A stretch of DNA of 64,000 bases from Actinophytocola sp050699935 (GTDB lineage: Bacteria > Actinomycetota > Actinomycetes > Mycobacteriales > Pseudonocardiaceae): contig NZ_JBOHGB010000011.1 of NCBI RefSeq assembly GCF_050699935.1, positions 24,131-88,130 on the forward strand, in the 5' to 3' direction. The number at the start of each line of letters is the position of its first letter. The stretch's first letter is position 1. Shown one piece after another: positions 17,352-26,297 of this stretch. The translations under genes were made by a program, and so were the position numbers. A model generated the notes under the pieces. It had not been told where the DNA came from. It did not search any database and saw nothing but the letters and a program-made list of their open reading frames with translations.

Positions 17352-18341
17352 ATGCGCATCGTTCTCATCGGCGAGGCCGCGAACCACGTGGACGACCTCG
17401 TTCACGGGCTCACGGCCGACCACGACATCGTCACGCTACCCACGGAGGCGGCGCATTCGGACGCCTACGACGACGCGTTCCACGCTGCCGACATCGTCGT
17501 GTCGCTCCGGCTCCGACGTGATCGTCCGCTACCGTCGTCGATCCGACTCTTCCAGGTCCCGGGGGCCGGCCTGGATGCCATCGACGTCGCCGCGATCGCT
17601 GAGGAAACCCACATCTGCAACGTCTACGAGCACGAGGGCCCGGTCGCGGAGTTCGTGATCGCGTCGATGTTGAACTGGCAGATCCGGCTCGAGCGAATGC
17701 GGGACGCCTTCGCCTCGACACCGTGGGCCGAGGTCTACACCGCGCGTCCCCAGCACGGTGAGTTGTCCGGCAGGACGGTCGGTTTCCTTGGCCACGGCCA
17801 CATCGGACGGTCCATCTCCTCCCGGCTCGCCGCGTTCGGGGCCACCATGCTGGCCATCGACGACTATGCCGAGCGCGACGGCGTGGTCCAGCTGATGTCT
17901 AGCGACCGGTACGACGAACTGCTCGCGCGCAGTGACTTCGTGATCGTCGCCTGCCCGCTGACCGCGGAGACGCGTGGCCTCGTCGGCACGCATGCCTTCA
18001 CGCGGATGAAGCCGACCGCCGTGCTCGTCAACATCGCCCGCGCACCGATCGTCGACGAGGACGCGCTCTACTCGGCGCTGCGCGACAACCTGATCGGCGG
18101 CGCGATCCTGGACGTCTGGTACACCTACCCGAACGGGCCGGACGATCACGTGTCCCCGTCGCGCCACGACTTCACGTCGCTGCCGAACGCCTGGTGCACA
18201 CCGCACGCGGCGGCGTGGACCGGCGAGCTGGCCACCCGCCGCTACTCGATCATCGCCGACAACATCAACCGTCTCACCGTCGGCCAACCGCTGCGCAACG
18301 TGGTGCGGGTGGGCCTGACGGCCGCTGAGGGCTCGGTTTGA
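17352..18341 (+). CDS. D-isomer-specific 2-hydroxyacid dehydrogenase
   Basis: A 329-residue NAD(P)-dependent dehydrogenase. It carries GRTVGFLGHGHIGRSISSRLA (Rossmann GxGxxG, about residues 140-160), LVNIARAPIVDEDALYSAL (usual NxxRGxxVD with Ala for Gly) and, near the C terminus, TPHAAAWTGE with the catalytic His. The dinucleotide acceptor Asp is present (LAIDDYAERD), which favours NADH. It starts immediately after the previous stop and closes the operon. Confidence 0.85.
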   Translation: MRIVLIGEAANHVDDLVHGLTADHDIVTLPTEAAHSDAYDDAFHAADIVVSLRLRRDRPLPSSIRLFQVPGAGLDAIDVAAIAEETHICNVYEHEGPVAEFVIASMLNWQIRLERMRDAFASTPWAEVYTARPQHGELSGRTVGFLGHGHIGRSISSRLAAFGATMLAIDDYAERDGVVQLMSSDRYDELLARSDFVIVACPLTAETRGLVGTHAFTRMKPTAVLVNIARAPIVDEDALYSALRDNLIGGAILDVWYTYPNGPDDHVSPSRHDFTSLPNAWCTPHAAAWTGELATRRYSIIADNINRLTVGQPLRNVVRVGLTAAEGSV

Positions 18342-18398
18342 CACCTGATCGGTGATGCGGATCAGGGAGACCCGCAGGCCACCGAAGAATGCGGCAGC

Positions 18399-18985
18399 TC
18401 ACGTGAGCGCGGCCGTCGCGGTCCTGACCGCGGCGACGAATTCTGCTGGCCGGTCGAAGTGCAGCGCGTGGCCTGCTCCGGCGATGGTGACTGTTTCCGC
18501 TTGGGATACCGAGGCGGCGATCCGGCGTGTTGCTGTGGCTAGGGCGGGATCGCTGAGGTCGCCCGGAGGCAGGTGACGCGGCAGGTGATCGACGCGAGCT
18601 GCGTGCGCGTGAGGAACTCGCCGGTTCCGGCGTCCAGCTCGACCATCGTGGCTAGGCCGTTCTGCCGCAGCGTCGCCTGCCAGTCCGCGGGAAACGCTCG
18701 AACGCGCACCCGCCGGTGGTGTACCGGATGGCCCACCGGAAGAACACCTCCGCGCCCACCTCGGGGCCCCTGATCCGCCGAAGGAGCTGCGCCTTCACCA
18801 TCGTCCGGGCCATTCGGAAGGTCATGTGCCGCTTGGCGTGCAGCGGCGGCTCCTCCAGCACCAGCGCCGTGACCAGATCGGGACGCCGCACCGCGAGGTC
18901 CAGTGCGACGATGCCGCCTCCGCTCCAGCCCGCGACCGTGGCCGGGCCTGCGTTCAGCGCCTCGAGCAGCGCAGTCGCACGTCAT
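18399..18985 (-). pseudogene. Alpha/beta-hydrolase, broken by frameshifts
   Basis: Pieces of one alpha/beta-hydrolase are readable on the minus strand in different frames: GWSGGGIVALDLAVRRPDLV (nucleophile elbow with Ser), VLEEPPLHAKRH, then after a shift ADWQATLRQNGLATMVELD and SITCRVTC, and after another shift GDLSDPALATATRRIAAS and GAGHALHFDRPAEFVAAV (catalytic His), ending at a TGA at 18399. At least two internal frameshifts occur and the N-terminal strands and oxyanion segment are missing. The gene is dead. Confidence 0.8.
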
Positions 18986-18994
18986 CGGCCCGGG

Positions 18995-20422
18995 TCAGGC
19001 GAGGCCGGCTTGCCGAGGCAGCCACAGCACGAAGTCGGGGAACAGGAAGAACAGCGATGTTACGGCGAGGTCGAGCACCACGAACGGCGCGATCTTGCGG
19101 AACACCTGCTCGGCCCTGACGTCGGGCACGATGCCCGAGATGATGTAGACGTTGAGGCCCACCGGTGGGGTAATGAGGCCGATTTCCACCATCTTGAGCA
19201 TCAGGATCCCGAACCAGATCCCGTCGAAGCCGAGCTCGGTGATGATCGGCGCGACCAGTGGCACCGTCAGCAGCATGATCGTCAGCCCGTCCATCACCGT
19301 GCCGAGGAGCAGCAGGACGACGAGCAGCAGCACGATGGTGAGCTTGCCGGGGATGCCGAGATTCGCAATGGCGGTGGTGATGTCGCGCGCGATGCCGGTC
19401 GTGGCGGTGAAATAGTTGAACACCGTGCCGCCGATCAGGAGCAGGAAGATCATGCTCGTGATCGATGCCGTGTCGCGCAGGGCGGGTACGACGACACCGA
19501 CCAGGCGACGTGGCCAGAACCGGACCGCCAGGATCGCCATCAGCAGGGCGGCTGCGGCCCCGACCGCACCTGACTCCGTCGAGGTGAAGAACCCGCTGTA
19601 GAGACCGCCCATGACAATCACGAACAGCACGACGGCGTACACCAGGCCGGAGAAGTCCGAGCCAGCCTGACCTTCCCCGCGGCGGAACAGGTCCCGCAGC
19701 CCGACCCGGCGCGGAGGCTCGAGCGCGGGCGCGCCGGCTGACTCGGCCGAGGCCGACCCGGCGGAGACCGTCTCGGCGGAGACCGTCTCGGCGGGAGCCG
19801 CGACGCCATTCCGGACCCGCTTGCGCGACTGGAGGATCACGAAGGCGGCGAGGATCAGGCACGAGGTGATGCCTGGGAGTACGCCAGCCAGCAACATCGC
19901 ACCGATCGAGACCTCCGCGAGCAACGCGTAGATGATGATCCCGATGCTCGGCGGAATGAGCACGGCAAACGTTCCAGCCGCCGCGACCACGGCTGCGGCG
20001 TAGGTCTTGTCGTAGCCGTGCCTGCCCATCTGGTTGATCGCCACGCGCCCGAACGCGGCGACGTCCGCGGCGCTGGAGCCGGAGATCCCGCTGAACATGG
20101 CGGTGGCGAGCACGGTGGACGCGGCGAGTCCACCCGGAAGCCAGCCCACCAGGCGGTTGAAAGCGGCGAAGATCCGCTCACCGATCCCGGCATGACTCAC
20201 CACGGCGCCCAGCAGGACGAACATCGGTACCACGACCAGCGCGTACTTCGCCGTTGCGCCGTAGGGCGCGTTCTCCCACAGGTTCAGCATGCCTTCGGCC
20301 CCGTCGTGCACCAGCACCCCGACGCCGCCGGCGACGATCATCGCGACGCCGACAGGCAGCTCAATGCTCACCAGCGCCAGTAAGAGCAGCGTGACGACGA
20401 TCGCAAGCATTTCGACAGACAT
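18995..20422 (-). CDS. TRAP transporter large permease (DctM-like)
   Basis: A 475-residue DctM-family subunit with about 12-13 membrane segments. Typical segments are VELPVGVAMIVAGGVGV, GATAKYALVVVPMFVLLGA, ISGSSAADVAAFGRVAI and GTFAVLIPPSIGIIIYA. A hydrophilic loop near residues 205-250 (with a QSRKRVRN segment and a Ser/Ala/Glu repeat) is longer than usual. It forms the ion-coupled channel of a tripartite importer with the small permease (6 bp upstream) and the binding protein encoded divergently at 21210. TRAP systems import carboxylates and related acids. Confidence 0.92.
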   Translation of the reverse strand: MSVEMLAIVVTLLLLALVSIELPVGVAMIVAGGVGVLVHDGAEGMLNLWENAPYGATAKYALVVVPMFVLLGAVVSHAGIGERIFAAFNRLVGWLPGGLAASTVLATAMFSGISGSSAADVAAFGRVAINQMGRHGYDKTYAAAVVAAAGTFAVLIPPSIGIIIYALLAEVSIGAMLLAGVLPGITSCLILAAFVILQSRKRVRNGVAAPAETVSAETVSAGSASAESAGAPALEPPRRVGLRDLFRRGEGQAGSDFSGLVYAVVLFVIVMGGLYSGFFTSTESGAVGAAAALLMAILAVRFWPRRLVGVVVPALRDTASITSMIFLLLIGGTVFNYFTATTGIARDITTAIANLGIPGKLTIVLLLVVLLLLGTVMDGLTIMLLTVPLVAPIITELGFDGIWFGILMLKMVEIGLITPPVGLNVYIISGIVPDVRAEQVFRKIAPFVVLDLAVTSLFFLFPDFVLWLPRQAGLA

Positions 20423-20428
20423 GGCTTC

Positions 20429-21004
20429 TCAGACCGCGGACTCGTGGGCTGGCGGCTCCCCATCGGCCGGATCCCCGCGGAGGCTCCGGACCAGCTTCGC
20501 CAGGACCGTGAGCGTGAGAGCGGCGAGCCCGACGGCGATAGCGACCCGAGCGGGCCAGATCGGCACGGCAGCCAAGCCGATCCGCTGCTCGTTCTCGCGG
20601 ATCGAGTCAAGCGCGCCCTGGGCGGTCAACCAGGTCATCCAGGCCAGGGTCACCAGCATCGCCACGGAACCGACCAGGCGCAGCGAGAAGGCGATCCGCC
20701 TCGGCAGCCGGCTGGTCACCAGATCCGTGCGCACGTGCGCGCGATCGACCTCTGCCAGTGCCATCCCGCCGAACGCGACGCATACCAGGCCCACTTCGGC
20801 GTACTCCAGCGATCCCGGGATCCCCCGTCCGATGACCTCGCGACGCACGACGTCGGCGACCGTCAGGACCATCATGGCCAGGATGCCGACACCGGTCAGA
20901 CCAGCGAGCCAGCCCGAGACCCGGTCGCTGGTGCGCAACACCGCACGCTCGCCGAACCAGGGGCGCCGCCCAGCTTCGGGAGCCTTCACCGTATGCCTCA
21001 TCAT
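20429..21004 (-). CDS. TRAP transporter small permease (DctQ-like)
   Basis: A four-helix DctQ protein of 191 residues. I choose ATG 21004 (MMRHTVKAPEAG), which follows AAGGAGG by five bases, over an upstream open extension. Diagnostic is TVADVVRREVIGRGIPGSLEYAEVG near residues 47-71 (the R.....G.P....E motif) and the DRAHVRTDLV segment. It is translated in the same operon as the large permease. The palindrome at 21049-21062 overlaps its promoter region. Confidence 0.88.
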   Translation of the reverse strand: MMRHTVKAPEAGRRPWFGERAVLRTSDRVSGWLAGLTGVGILAMMVLTVADVVRREVIGRGIPGSLEYAEVGLVCVAFGGMALAEVDRAHVRTDLVTSRLPRRIAFSLRLVGSVAMLVTLAWMTWLTAQGALDSIRENEQRIGLAAVPIWPARVAIAVGLAALTLTVLAKLVRSLRGDPADGEPPAHESAV

Positions 21005-21048
21005 GCGGCCTCCTTCCGGCGGCAGCGACCGCCTATGGCTCGGCTGTG

Positions 21049-21062
21049 AGCAAACGCTTGTA
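21049..21062. promoter_or_regulatory. TetR-type operator, site 1
   Basis: AGCAAACGCTTGTA, one of the repeated imperfect palindromes close to AGCAAGCGCTTGCT that recur from 21 to 38.5 kb. It lies 45 bp upstream of the DctQM start, in the DctQM/DctP divergent region. Confidence 0.65.
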
Positions 21063-21137
21063 TCCTGCAGTGCAGGTGCCAGCTCGTCAACTCTGACGGG
21101 CCCTCCATAACCGTTGACGCACATTCGTTAGCAAGCT

Positions 21138-21151
21138 AGCATCCGCTTGCA
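21138..21151. promoter_or_regulatory. TetR-type operator, site 2
   Basis: AGCATCCGCTTGCA, a degenerate copy in the DctP promoter, 59 bp before the DctP start. An extra half site (GCAAGC) lies just left at 21131. With site 1, both directions of the TRAP locus are covered. Confidence 0.5.
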
Positions 21152-21209
21152 TCAACCCGCATCGATCTTGAGTACCGAGCCGGGGCCCAGACTTGGATGG
21201 AGTGAAGCG

Positions 21210-22346
21210 ATGACCGCTCGACCAACTCGCAGGCCGGAGAGACTCCGGCGGATCGGTACACTCAGCCTGGCCGTCGTGAGTGCGCTGGCGCTGTCCTCGT
21301 GTGGCTCCGCCGACGACAATTCGGGAGAGTCGGGGGAGCCCATCGAGCTGAGGTATGCGAGCTACAACCCCGAGGCGCTCTCGCAGTCGAAGATGGCGGC
21401 CGCGTTCATGGACGGCGTCGAGGAGTGCACCAACGGCCAGGTCACGTTCGAGCGCTTCTGGCAGGGCTCGCTGTTCGGGGCGACCGAGGTGATGCCGGCC
21501 ATCAGCGAGGGCCAGGTCGATGTCGGCAGCATGGTGACCGCGTTCCAGATCGAGGCGCTGCCGCTGTGGGAGATCTCCGGCTTGCCGTTCACCGGTGACA
21601 ACGAGGTCGCGATCATGGAGACGATGTCAGAGCTCTACGAGAGCAACGATCTGTTCCGCGAGCAGTTCGACAAGTTCAACGTGGAGATGCTCGCCTTTCA
21701 TACGCCCGGCCCCGCAGCCACCATGACGCGCGAGCCGATCACCTCCGTCGGCGATCTCGACGGTCTCAAGCTCCGCGCCGTCGGCCTGATCGCCGAGGCG
21801 TTCGGCGCGGTGGGCGCCGAGGCGGTGGCCATCGATCCTGCCGAGATGTACGAGGCGGTCGAGCGCGGGGTGATCGACGGCATCGGGGCACTCCCCTTCG
21901 ACACCGCGCCGTCATTCGGCCTCGACGAGGTCGCACCGCACGTGACCAACACCGGCATCGGCATCTACGCGAGCTCCGGCTTCGGCATCAACAAGAATGT
22001 CTACGAGGAGCTCCCCGACTCGGTGAAGGAGTGCATGGACGAGGTCGGGGACGACGTCGAGTCGAACCAGACGATCAGCATCCTCGAGGAGTTCAACAAT
22101 AGCGCGTGCGACGCGTTCAAAGCCGCCGGTGGCTCGGTCACCACCTTCAGCGAGGACGAAATCGCCGACTGGTCCGCGGAGGTGAAGTCGTCGATGCGAT
22201 CGACGTTCGTCGAGACGACGGCCGCGGCGACCGGGCACTCGACCGAGGACATCGAGGCGTTCGCCGACGAGTACTTCGCGCTCTACGAGGAGAAGGCCGC
22301 AGCGAGTGACTATACGACGGGTATGCGATCCTGCGCCGCCTCGTGA
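21210..22346 (+). CDS. TRAP transporter substrate-binding lipoprotein (DctP-like)
   Basis: A 378-residue extracytoplasmic solute receptor. The start at ATG 21210 gives a clear lipoprotein signal peptide: basic MTARPTRRPERLRR, hydrophobic core, lipobox LSSC with Cys at about residue 29. The mature part has DctP landmarks, including SLFGATEVMPAISEGQVDVG, a GLKLRAVGLIAEAFGAVGAE segment (with the conserved Arg that binds the substrate carboxylate) and AEMYEAVERGVIDG. It works with the divergent DctQM permease. The ligand is an organic acid of unknown identity. Confidence 0.92.
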   Translation: MTARPTRRPERLRRIGTLSLAVVSALALSSCGSADDNSGESGEPIELRYASYNPEALSQSKMAAAFMDGVEECTNGQVTFERFWQGSLFGATEVMPAISEGQVDVGSMVTAFQIEALPLWEISGLPFTGDNEVAIMETMSELYESNDLFREQFDKFNVEMLAFHTPGPAATMTREPITSVGDLDGLKLRAVGLIAEAFGAVGAEAVAIDPAEMYEAVERGVIDGIGALPFDTAPSFGLDEVAPHVTNTGIGIYASSGFGINKNVYEELPDSVKECMDEVGDDVESNQTISILEEFNNSACDAFKAAGGSVTTFSEDEIADWSAEVKSSMRSTFVETTAAATGHSTEDIEAFADEYFALYEEKAAASDYTTGMRSCAAS

Positions 22347-22381
22347 CACCGCTGTCACGCTGAACCAGCACCCCCGCCGCC

Positions 22382-22409
22382 GCGTCAGGTCGGTGATCCG
22401 ACCTGACGC
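22382..22409. terminator. Bidirectional GC-rich hairpin terminator
   Basis: A perfect 12-bp inverted repeat, GCGTCAGGTCGG / CCGACCTGACGC, with loop TGAT. It lies between the convergent DctP and SnoaL-like genes. There is no U-tract, as is common for actinobacterial terminators. Confidence 0.8.
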
Positions 22410-22440
22410 TTCCGGCGTTCCGGCCCACGCCGCCGCCCAG

Positions 22441-22983
22441 TTACGAGTCCTGGCCAATGGCGGGGAGCTCGGCGGCGAAGCTGAGGTCCGAACGGTCCCG
22501 GCGGGCGGTCGCGAAGTTGCGGCCGTATACCTCCAGCGGCGTCGCCGGCTGTTCGGTGCGCCATTCCAGGACGACCACACGCTGCGCGATCCGCCAGCCG
22601 ACCGGGCTCCGGGCCGCGAAGCGGTCGAGGTAGCGCACGCCGAGCGTCTCAAGCATCAGCATGTCGCCCTCGACGTACTGGTGATGGGCGACCACGTAGG
22701 TCTCGACCCGCGCCTCCTGGCCGGTCTGGTCGAGCTCGATGAACGACTGGTGCAGCGTGTGCTGGGTGCCGACATACCTGGGCAGCCGTTCGAGCACGTA
22801 CGCGACGTAACCGTCCGGGTTGCCGCGGTAGCCTTCGCCGTGGTCCTCCCAGGCGTCGTCGTGGTACGCCGACCTGATCAGCTCCGCGTCGCACCGGTCG
22901 ATCCCGCGGCAGTACCTCATCAGCACGGTGCGGATGGCCAGTTCGGTCGCGGGCGTGAGCTCCGGGGTCGGGCTCATCGGCAT
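22441..22983 (-). CDS. SnoaL/NTF2-fold protein
   Basis: A 180-residue protein from ATG 22983 of the SnoaL-like (NTF2) fold used by polyketide cyclases, steroid isomerases and small hydratases. The pattern AIRTVLMRYCRGIDRCDAEL, then YHDDAWEDHG and a long antiparallel sheet with TQHTLHQSFIELD is usual for the family (the R.DAELIRSAYHDDA motif resembles uncharacterised dehydratase-like members). A TetR-type operator lies 16 bp upstream of its start. Its role in the regulon is unknown. Confidence 0.75.
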   Translation of the reverse strand: MPMSPTPELTPATELAIRTVLMRYCRGIDRCDAELIRSAYHDDAWEDHGEGYRGNPDGYVAYVLERLPRYVGTQHTLHQSFIELDQTGQEARVETYVVAHHQYVEGDMLMLETLGVRYLDRFAARSPVGWRIAQRVVVLEWRTEQPATPLEVYGRNFATARRDRSDLSFAAELPAIGQDS

Positions 22984-22998
22984 GACCTCGCCATGGGT

Positions 22999-23012
22999 AG
23001 CAATCGGTTGCT
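22999..23012. promoter_or_regulatory. TetR-type operator, site 3
   Basis: AGCAATCGGTTGCT, symmetrical in both outer arms, located 16 bp upstream of the SnoaL-like gene (minus strand) in the divergent spacer with the luciferase-like gene. Confidence 0.7.
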
Positions 23013-23070
23013 TGTAAACTCTCGTGACATCGCGTCGAAGCACACCCCTCCGCAGGTTCGGCAACTGGTA

Positions 23071-23084
23071 AGCAACTGCTTGCT
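23071..23084. promoter_or_regulatory. TetR-type operator, site 4
   Basis: AGCAACTGCTTGCT, about 30 bp before the luciferase-like gene at 23115. Sites 3 and 4 flank the divergent promoters, one for each direction. Confidence 0.7.
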
Positions 23085-23114
23085 CCCAAGGTGTCTGGAG
23101 GATAGCATCCGGCC

Positions 23115-24011
23115 ATGCAGATTTCGCTGACCTTGTTCAGCCTGTCCCCCGAGCTGTACGCCGAGGTGGCGGTCATCGCTGAAGAGGCCGGCATCGAATC
23201 GCTGTGGCTGTCCGATCACCTGGTGACCCCGACCGGCTTCGACACCACCTACCCTTACCACGACAAGCCGGCCGAGTCCCCCGGTGCGAACGCACCCGCG
23301 TGGGCGGTCCAGCAACTTCGCGACGCACCGATCCTGGTCGACCAGTGGGCGCTGATCAGCCACCTCAGCGCGCTCACCAGCACGCTGCGATTCGGCTCCG
23401 GGACCCACATCCTCCCGTTGCGCAACCCGTTCGTGACGGCTCTGGCGACCGCCACGGCCCACCGACTGTCGCAGGGGCGCCTGCTGCTCGGCGTCGGATC
23501 GGGATGGATGCGCGAGGAGTTCCAGACCGTCGGCGAGAGCTTCGACGACCGAGGCGCGCGACTCGAGGAATGCATCGACGTCATCCAGGGACTCCACGCG
23601 GCCGAGCCGTTCCAGTACCACGGCACCCACTTCGACTTCGGGCCGGCCGCGATCGGCGGCGACCCTGTCGACGTGCCGTGGTTCTTCGGAGGCTTGGCCA
23701 AGCGCGCGATCCGACGCACCATCGAGCGCGGCGCCGGCTGGTTCGGCCCGCCGTGCAGCCTCGAGGAGAGCGTCAGCGCGCGGGACTACCTCGACAAGCT
23801 CCGGGAGGACAGTCCGCTGGCCGATAACCCGCTAATCCACTACCCGCGGCTGGTCGGCGAGTGGGACGAAAAGGCGTTCAGTGGATACCGCGCCGCGGGG
23901 TTCGACCGGCTCGTCGTCTCGGCCGGCGGCCCGTTGTCAGCGATGACCAGCGCCCAGGAGCGGCAGGAGGCCATTGCACGGCTGGCCGAGCTGGGCCGAG
24001 CTGTCGGCTGA
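23115..24011 (+). CDS. LLM-class (luciferase-like) flavin/F420-dependent oxidoreductase
   Basis: A 298-residue TIM-barrel luciferase-like protein. It opens MQISLTLFSLSPELYAEVA and shows the family pattern EEAGIESLWLSDHLVTPTGF, LRFGSGTHILPLRNPFVTA and GRLLLGVGSGWMREEF, followed by the late FDRLVVSAGG segment. The pattern is of the F420-dependent subgroup, but the cofactor (F420 or FMN) is not certain. It precedes a second LLM gene, which starts 1 bp after its stop, under operator site 4. Confidence 0.87.
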   Translation: MQISLTLFSLSPELYAEVAVIAEEAGIESLWLSDHLVTPTGFDTTYPYHDKPAESPGANAPAWAVQQLRDAPILVDQWALISHLSALTSTLRFGSGTHILPLRNPFVTALATATAHRLSQGRLLLGVGSGWMREEFQTVGESFDDRGARLEECIDVIQGLHAAEPFQYHGTHFDFGPAAIGGDPVDVPWFFGGLAKRAIRRTIERGAGWFGPPCSLEESVSARDYLDKLREDSPLADNPLIHYPRLVGEWDEKAFSGYRAAGFDRLVVSAGGPLSAMTSAQERQEAIARLAELGRAVG

Positions 24012-24012
24012 C

Positions 24013-25032
24013 ATGCGCTGCGACAACTTCGCCGGGAGCATCGGGTCCAGGGAGGCGCTTGCCCGCGCCGGCGACCTGGAGACCGCCGGGTATCCCGGCG
24101 TCTGGGTGAGCGAGTCGGTCAACGACTCACTGGCGACCTGCCTGTCCCTGGTGTCGCGCAGCTCCGAGCTGCGCGTGGGCACCGCGATCACGCTCGCCTT
24201 CGCGCGCAGCCCGATGGCGCTGGCGTATCAGGGCTGGGACTTGGCCGATGTCAGCGGCGGCCGGTTCGTCCTCGGGCTCGGTGCCTCCGCGCGCGAGCAG
24301 ATCGTCCAGCGATTCGGGATGCCCTTCGACCGGCCCGCCGCACGGATGCGCGACTACGTGCTCGCCATGCGTGCCGCCTGGGCGTGCTGGCGCTCGGACA
24401 GGGCGTACTCGTACGCGGGAGAGTTCTACGAGCTGAGAGTCGACGACGCCCGATACCAGCCCAAGCCCCACGAGAAGCCGATCGTCGTCCACCTCGCCGC
24501 TGTCGGGCCCGCGATGACCCGGGTCGCAGGCGCGATCGGCGACGGCGTCATCGTCCACCCGTTGACCAGCATGGCCGCCTTCGACGCGCTGATCGCTCCC
24601 GCACTGCGCGACGGGGCGGCCCAGGCCGGGCGCGCGGTGACCTCGATCGAAGTGGTGATGCCCGTCCTCGCCGCGTCCACGGACCACCCGCGGTTCGCGG
24701 CGCACGAACTCGAGCTGCGCCGGCGGATACTCTGGTACGCGTCGAGACCGCAGTACGCGCCCCTCTTCGACGCGATGGACGCCGACGCCTGGGCCGCACG
24801 GCTCCGCCGCACTCGCGACGAGGGTGGGGAGCTCGGGCCGCACGACGTACCCGATGACATCCTCCACGCGCTCGCCGTCATCACCGACGACGCGGGCCTG
24901 CCCGACGCGCTGCACGATCGGTTCAGCGCTCGGGTGGACCGGATGTGCCTGCTGTACAACTGGTTCGCCGGAAGCGAACTCGAACAACGCATCCTCGCGA
25001 GGTTCGCCCCGGCCGACCCCCGCAACAGCTAG
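24013..25032 (+). CDS. LLM-class oxidoreductase, second of a pair
   Basis: A 339-residue luciferase-like enzyme from ATG 24013, immediately after the preceding gene. Motifs include LETAGYPGVWVSESVNDS, LRVGTAITLAFARSPMALA and GGRFVLGLGASAREQIVQRFG, closest in appearance to the TIGR03617 / probable F420-dependent group. The neighbouring SnoaL, LLM and BVMO genes suggest oxidation of an alicyclic or terpenoid-like acid. The two LLM genes are divergent from each other in sequence, so this is not a recent duplication. Confidence 0.85.
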   Translation: MRCDNFAGSIGSREALARAGDLETAGYPGVWVSESVNDSLATCLSLVSRSSELRVGTAITLAFARSPMALAYQGWDLADVSGGRFVLGLGASAREQIVQRFGMPFDRPAARMRDYVLAMRAAWACWRSDRAYSYAGEFYELRVDDARYQPKPHEKPIVVHLAAVGPAMTRVAGAIGDGVIVHPLTSMAAFDALIAPALRDGAAQAGRAVTSIEVVMPVLAASTDHPRFAAHELELRRRILWYASRPQYAPLFDAMDADAWAARLRRTRDEGGELGPHDVPDDILHALAVITDDAGLPDALHDRFSARVDRMCLLYNWFAGSELEQRILARFAPADPRNS

Positions 25033-25033
25033 G

Positions 25034-25047
25034 AGCGAACGCTTGCT
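25034..25047. promoter_or_regulatory. TetR-type operator, site 5
   Basis: AGCGAACGCTTGCT, beginning 2 bp after the LLM stop and 142 bp before the TetR start. A further half copy, AGCAAGCGCC, lies at 25091-25100. Together they indicate autoregulation of the TetR gene. Confidence 0.7.
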
Positions 25048-25188
25048 GCCACCGAGGGACGACGTTTCGGAACTGCTAGCCTACGGCGTGAGCAAGCGCC
25101 GGCCCCGGGGCTACGTGCGGCGCTCGTCGCCCGTGGGGAATGACACCGTGGCGATCGCACCAGAGGTTGCCGCTCGGAGGTGCGTTCG

Positions 25189-25830
25189 ATGACAGACGAC
25201 TCCACGTCGGCAGGCGCGGCGGCCCAGCCCCAGACCCAGGCCCCGAGGAGGCGCCGTAGCGGGCGTCGCCACGAGATCCTCGAGATCGCCGGCCGCCAGA
25301 TCGCCGAGAAGGGCTATGCGGAGGCGACGGTCCGCGACATCGGGGAGGCGGCGGGCATCCTGTCCGGCAGTCTGTACCGGCACTTCGATTCCAAGGACAC
25401 CATCCTCGAGGAACTGCTGCGCACCTACCTCGACGACCTGCTCGTCGCCTACGAAGCAGTCACCCCCGCGAGCGAAGGATCGGCATCGGCCGCACTCCGC
25501 AAACTCATCCAGATCGGCGTGCGGGCGGTCCACGAGAACCGCGTCGAGGTGACGATCCTGCACGACAACTACAAGTTCCTCCTCCGGAACCCTCGCTTCA
25601 CCTTCATCCAGGCGATGGAGCGTCAGATCATGACCTACTGGCTCCGCGTCCTGGAGGAGGGCCGGGCGACCGGTGAGTTCAGCCGCGAGCTCAACCCACG
25701 GGTCGCGAGCCTGGCGATCATGGGCGGCATCGAGACGATGGTCCGCTGGTTCGACCCACGCGGGCAGTTCTCCCACGAGGAGGTCGCCGAGCAGTATGCG
25801 ACCTTGCACCTGAACGGGCTCACCGCATGA
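25189..25830 (+). CDS. TetR-family repressor, KstR2-like
   Basis: A 213-residue TetR regulator. Start ATG 25189 is eight bases behind GGAGG; an in-frame GTG at 25180 overlaps that site. The DNA-binding domain (about residues 25-72) includes RDIGEAAGILSGSLYRHFDSK, which matches the AGILSGSLYHHF core of KstR2, the repressor of steroid-ring acid catabolism. The later parts PRFTFIQAMERQIMTYW and EQYATLHLNGL also match that type. The local palindrome AGCAAGCGCTTGCT is close to the published KstR2 motif AnCAAGnnCTTGnT. KstR2 responds to a CoA thioester, so the inducer here may be an acyl-CoA (inference). Confidence 0.85.
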   Translation: MTDDSTSAGAAAQPQTQAPRRRRSGRRHEILEIAGRQIAEKGYAEATVRDIGEAAGILSGSLYRHFDSKDTILEELLRTYLDDLLVAYEAVTPASEGSASAALRKLIQIGVRAVHENRVEVTILHDNYKFLLRNPRFTFIQAMERQIMTYWLRVLEEGRATGEFSRELNPRVASLAIMGGIETMVRWFDPRGQFSHEEVAEQYATLHLNGLTA

Positions 25831-26279
25831 TGCCCGGCGCGATACACCCTGCCCCTGACAGTGCCCAGCGCGTCCTCGACTGGATCGAGCTCCACGACCT
25901 CATGAGCCGATACGTCCATCTCGTCGATCACTCGGCCTGGGACCGGCTCGACGAGGTCTTCACCGACGACGCTGTGGTCGACTACCGCAACTTCGCGCCG
26001 TACATCCCACGACTCGAAGGCTTGGCTGCGATCCAGGACTACTTCGGTTCGATGGAGCAACCGATCGCCCACCACACGGTTAACTCGCTCATCACCGCCG
26101 CCGAGGACCGTGACCTGCGGCGCATCACCAGCAAGATCGTCCTAGTGATGCGGGACAGGCAGATCTACGTCGGCGAGTATCGCGATCGTGTCGCCCGGAC
26201 CGATCGAGGTTGGCGGTTCACCGAGCGCCTCGCGGCGCGACCGTTCCGGCTAGGCAACTCACTGCCAGTGGAGCTGTGA
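25827..26279 (+). CDS. SnoaL/NTF2-fold protein
   Basis: A 150-residue SnoaL-like protein with an ATGA overlap to the TetR gene, so it is translationally coupled. IELHDLMSRYVHLVDHSAW, DEVFTDDAVVDYRNFAP and HHTVNSLITAAEDRDLRRI follow the pattern of scytalone-dehydratase/SnoaL-like enzymes (Tyr, Asp and His positions conserved). It is the second such protein in the regulon. Substrate unknown. Confidence 0.8.
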   Translation: MMPGAIHPAPDSAQRVLDWIELHDLMSRYVHLVDHSAWDRLDEVFTDDAVVDYRNFAPYIPRLEGLAAIQDYFGSMEQPIAHHTVNSLITAAEDRDLRRITSKIVLVMRDRQIYVGEYRDRVARTDRGWRFTERLAARPFRLGNSLPVEL

Positions 26280-26297
26280 GAACGGCGGCTCCCGCGC

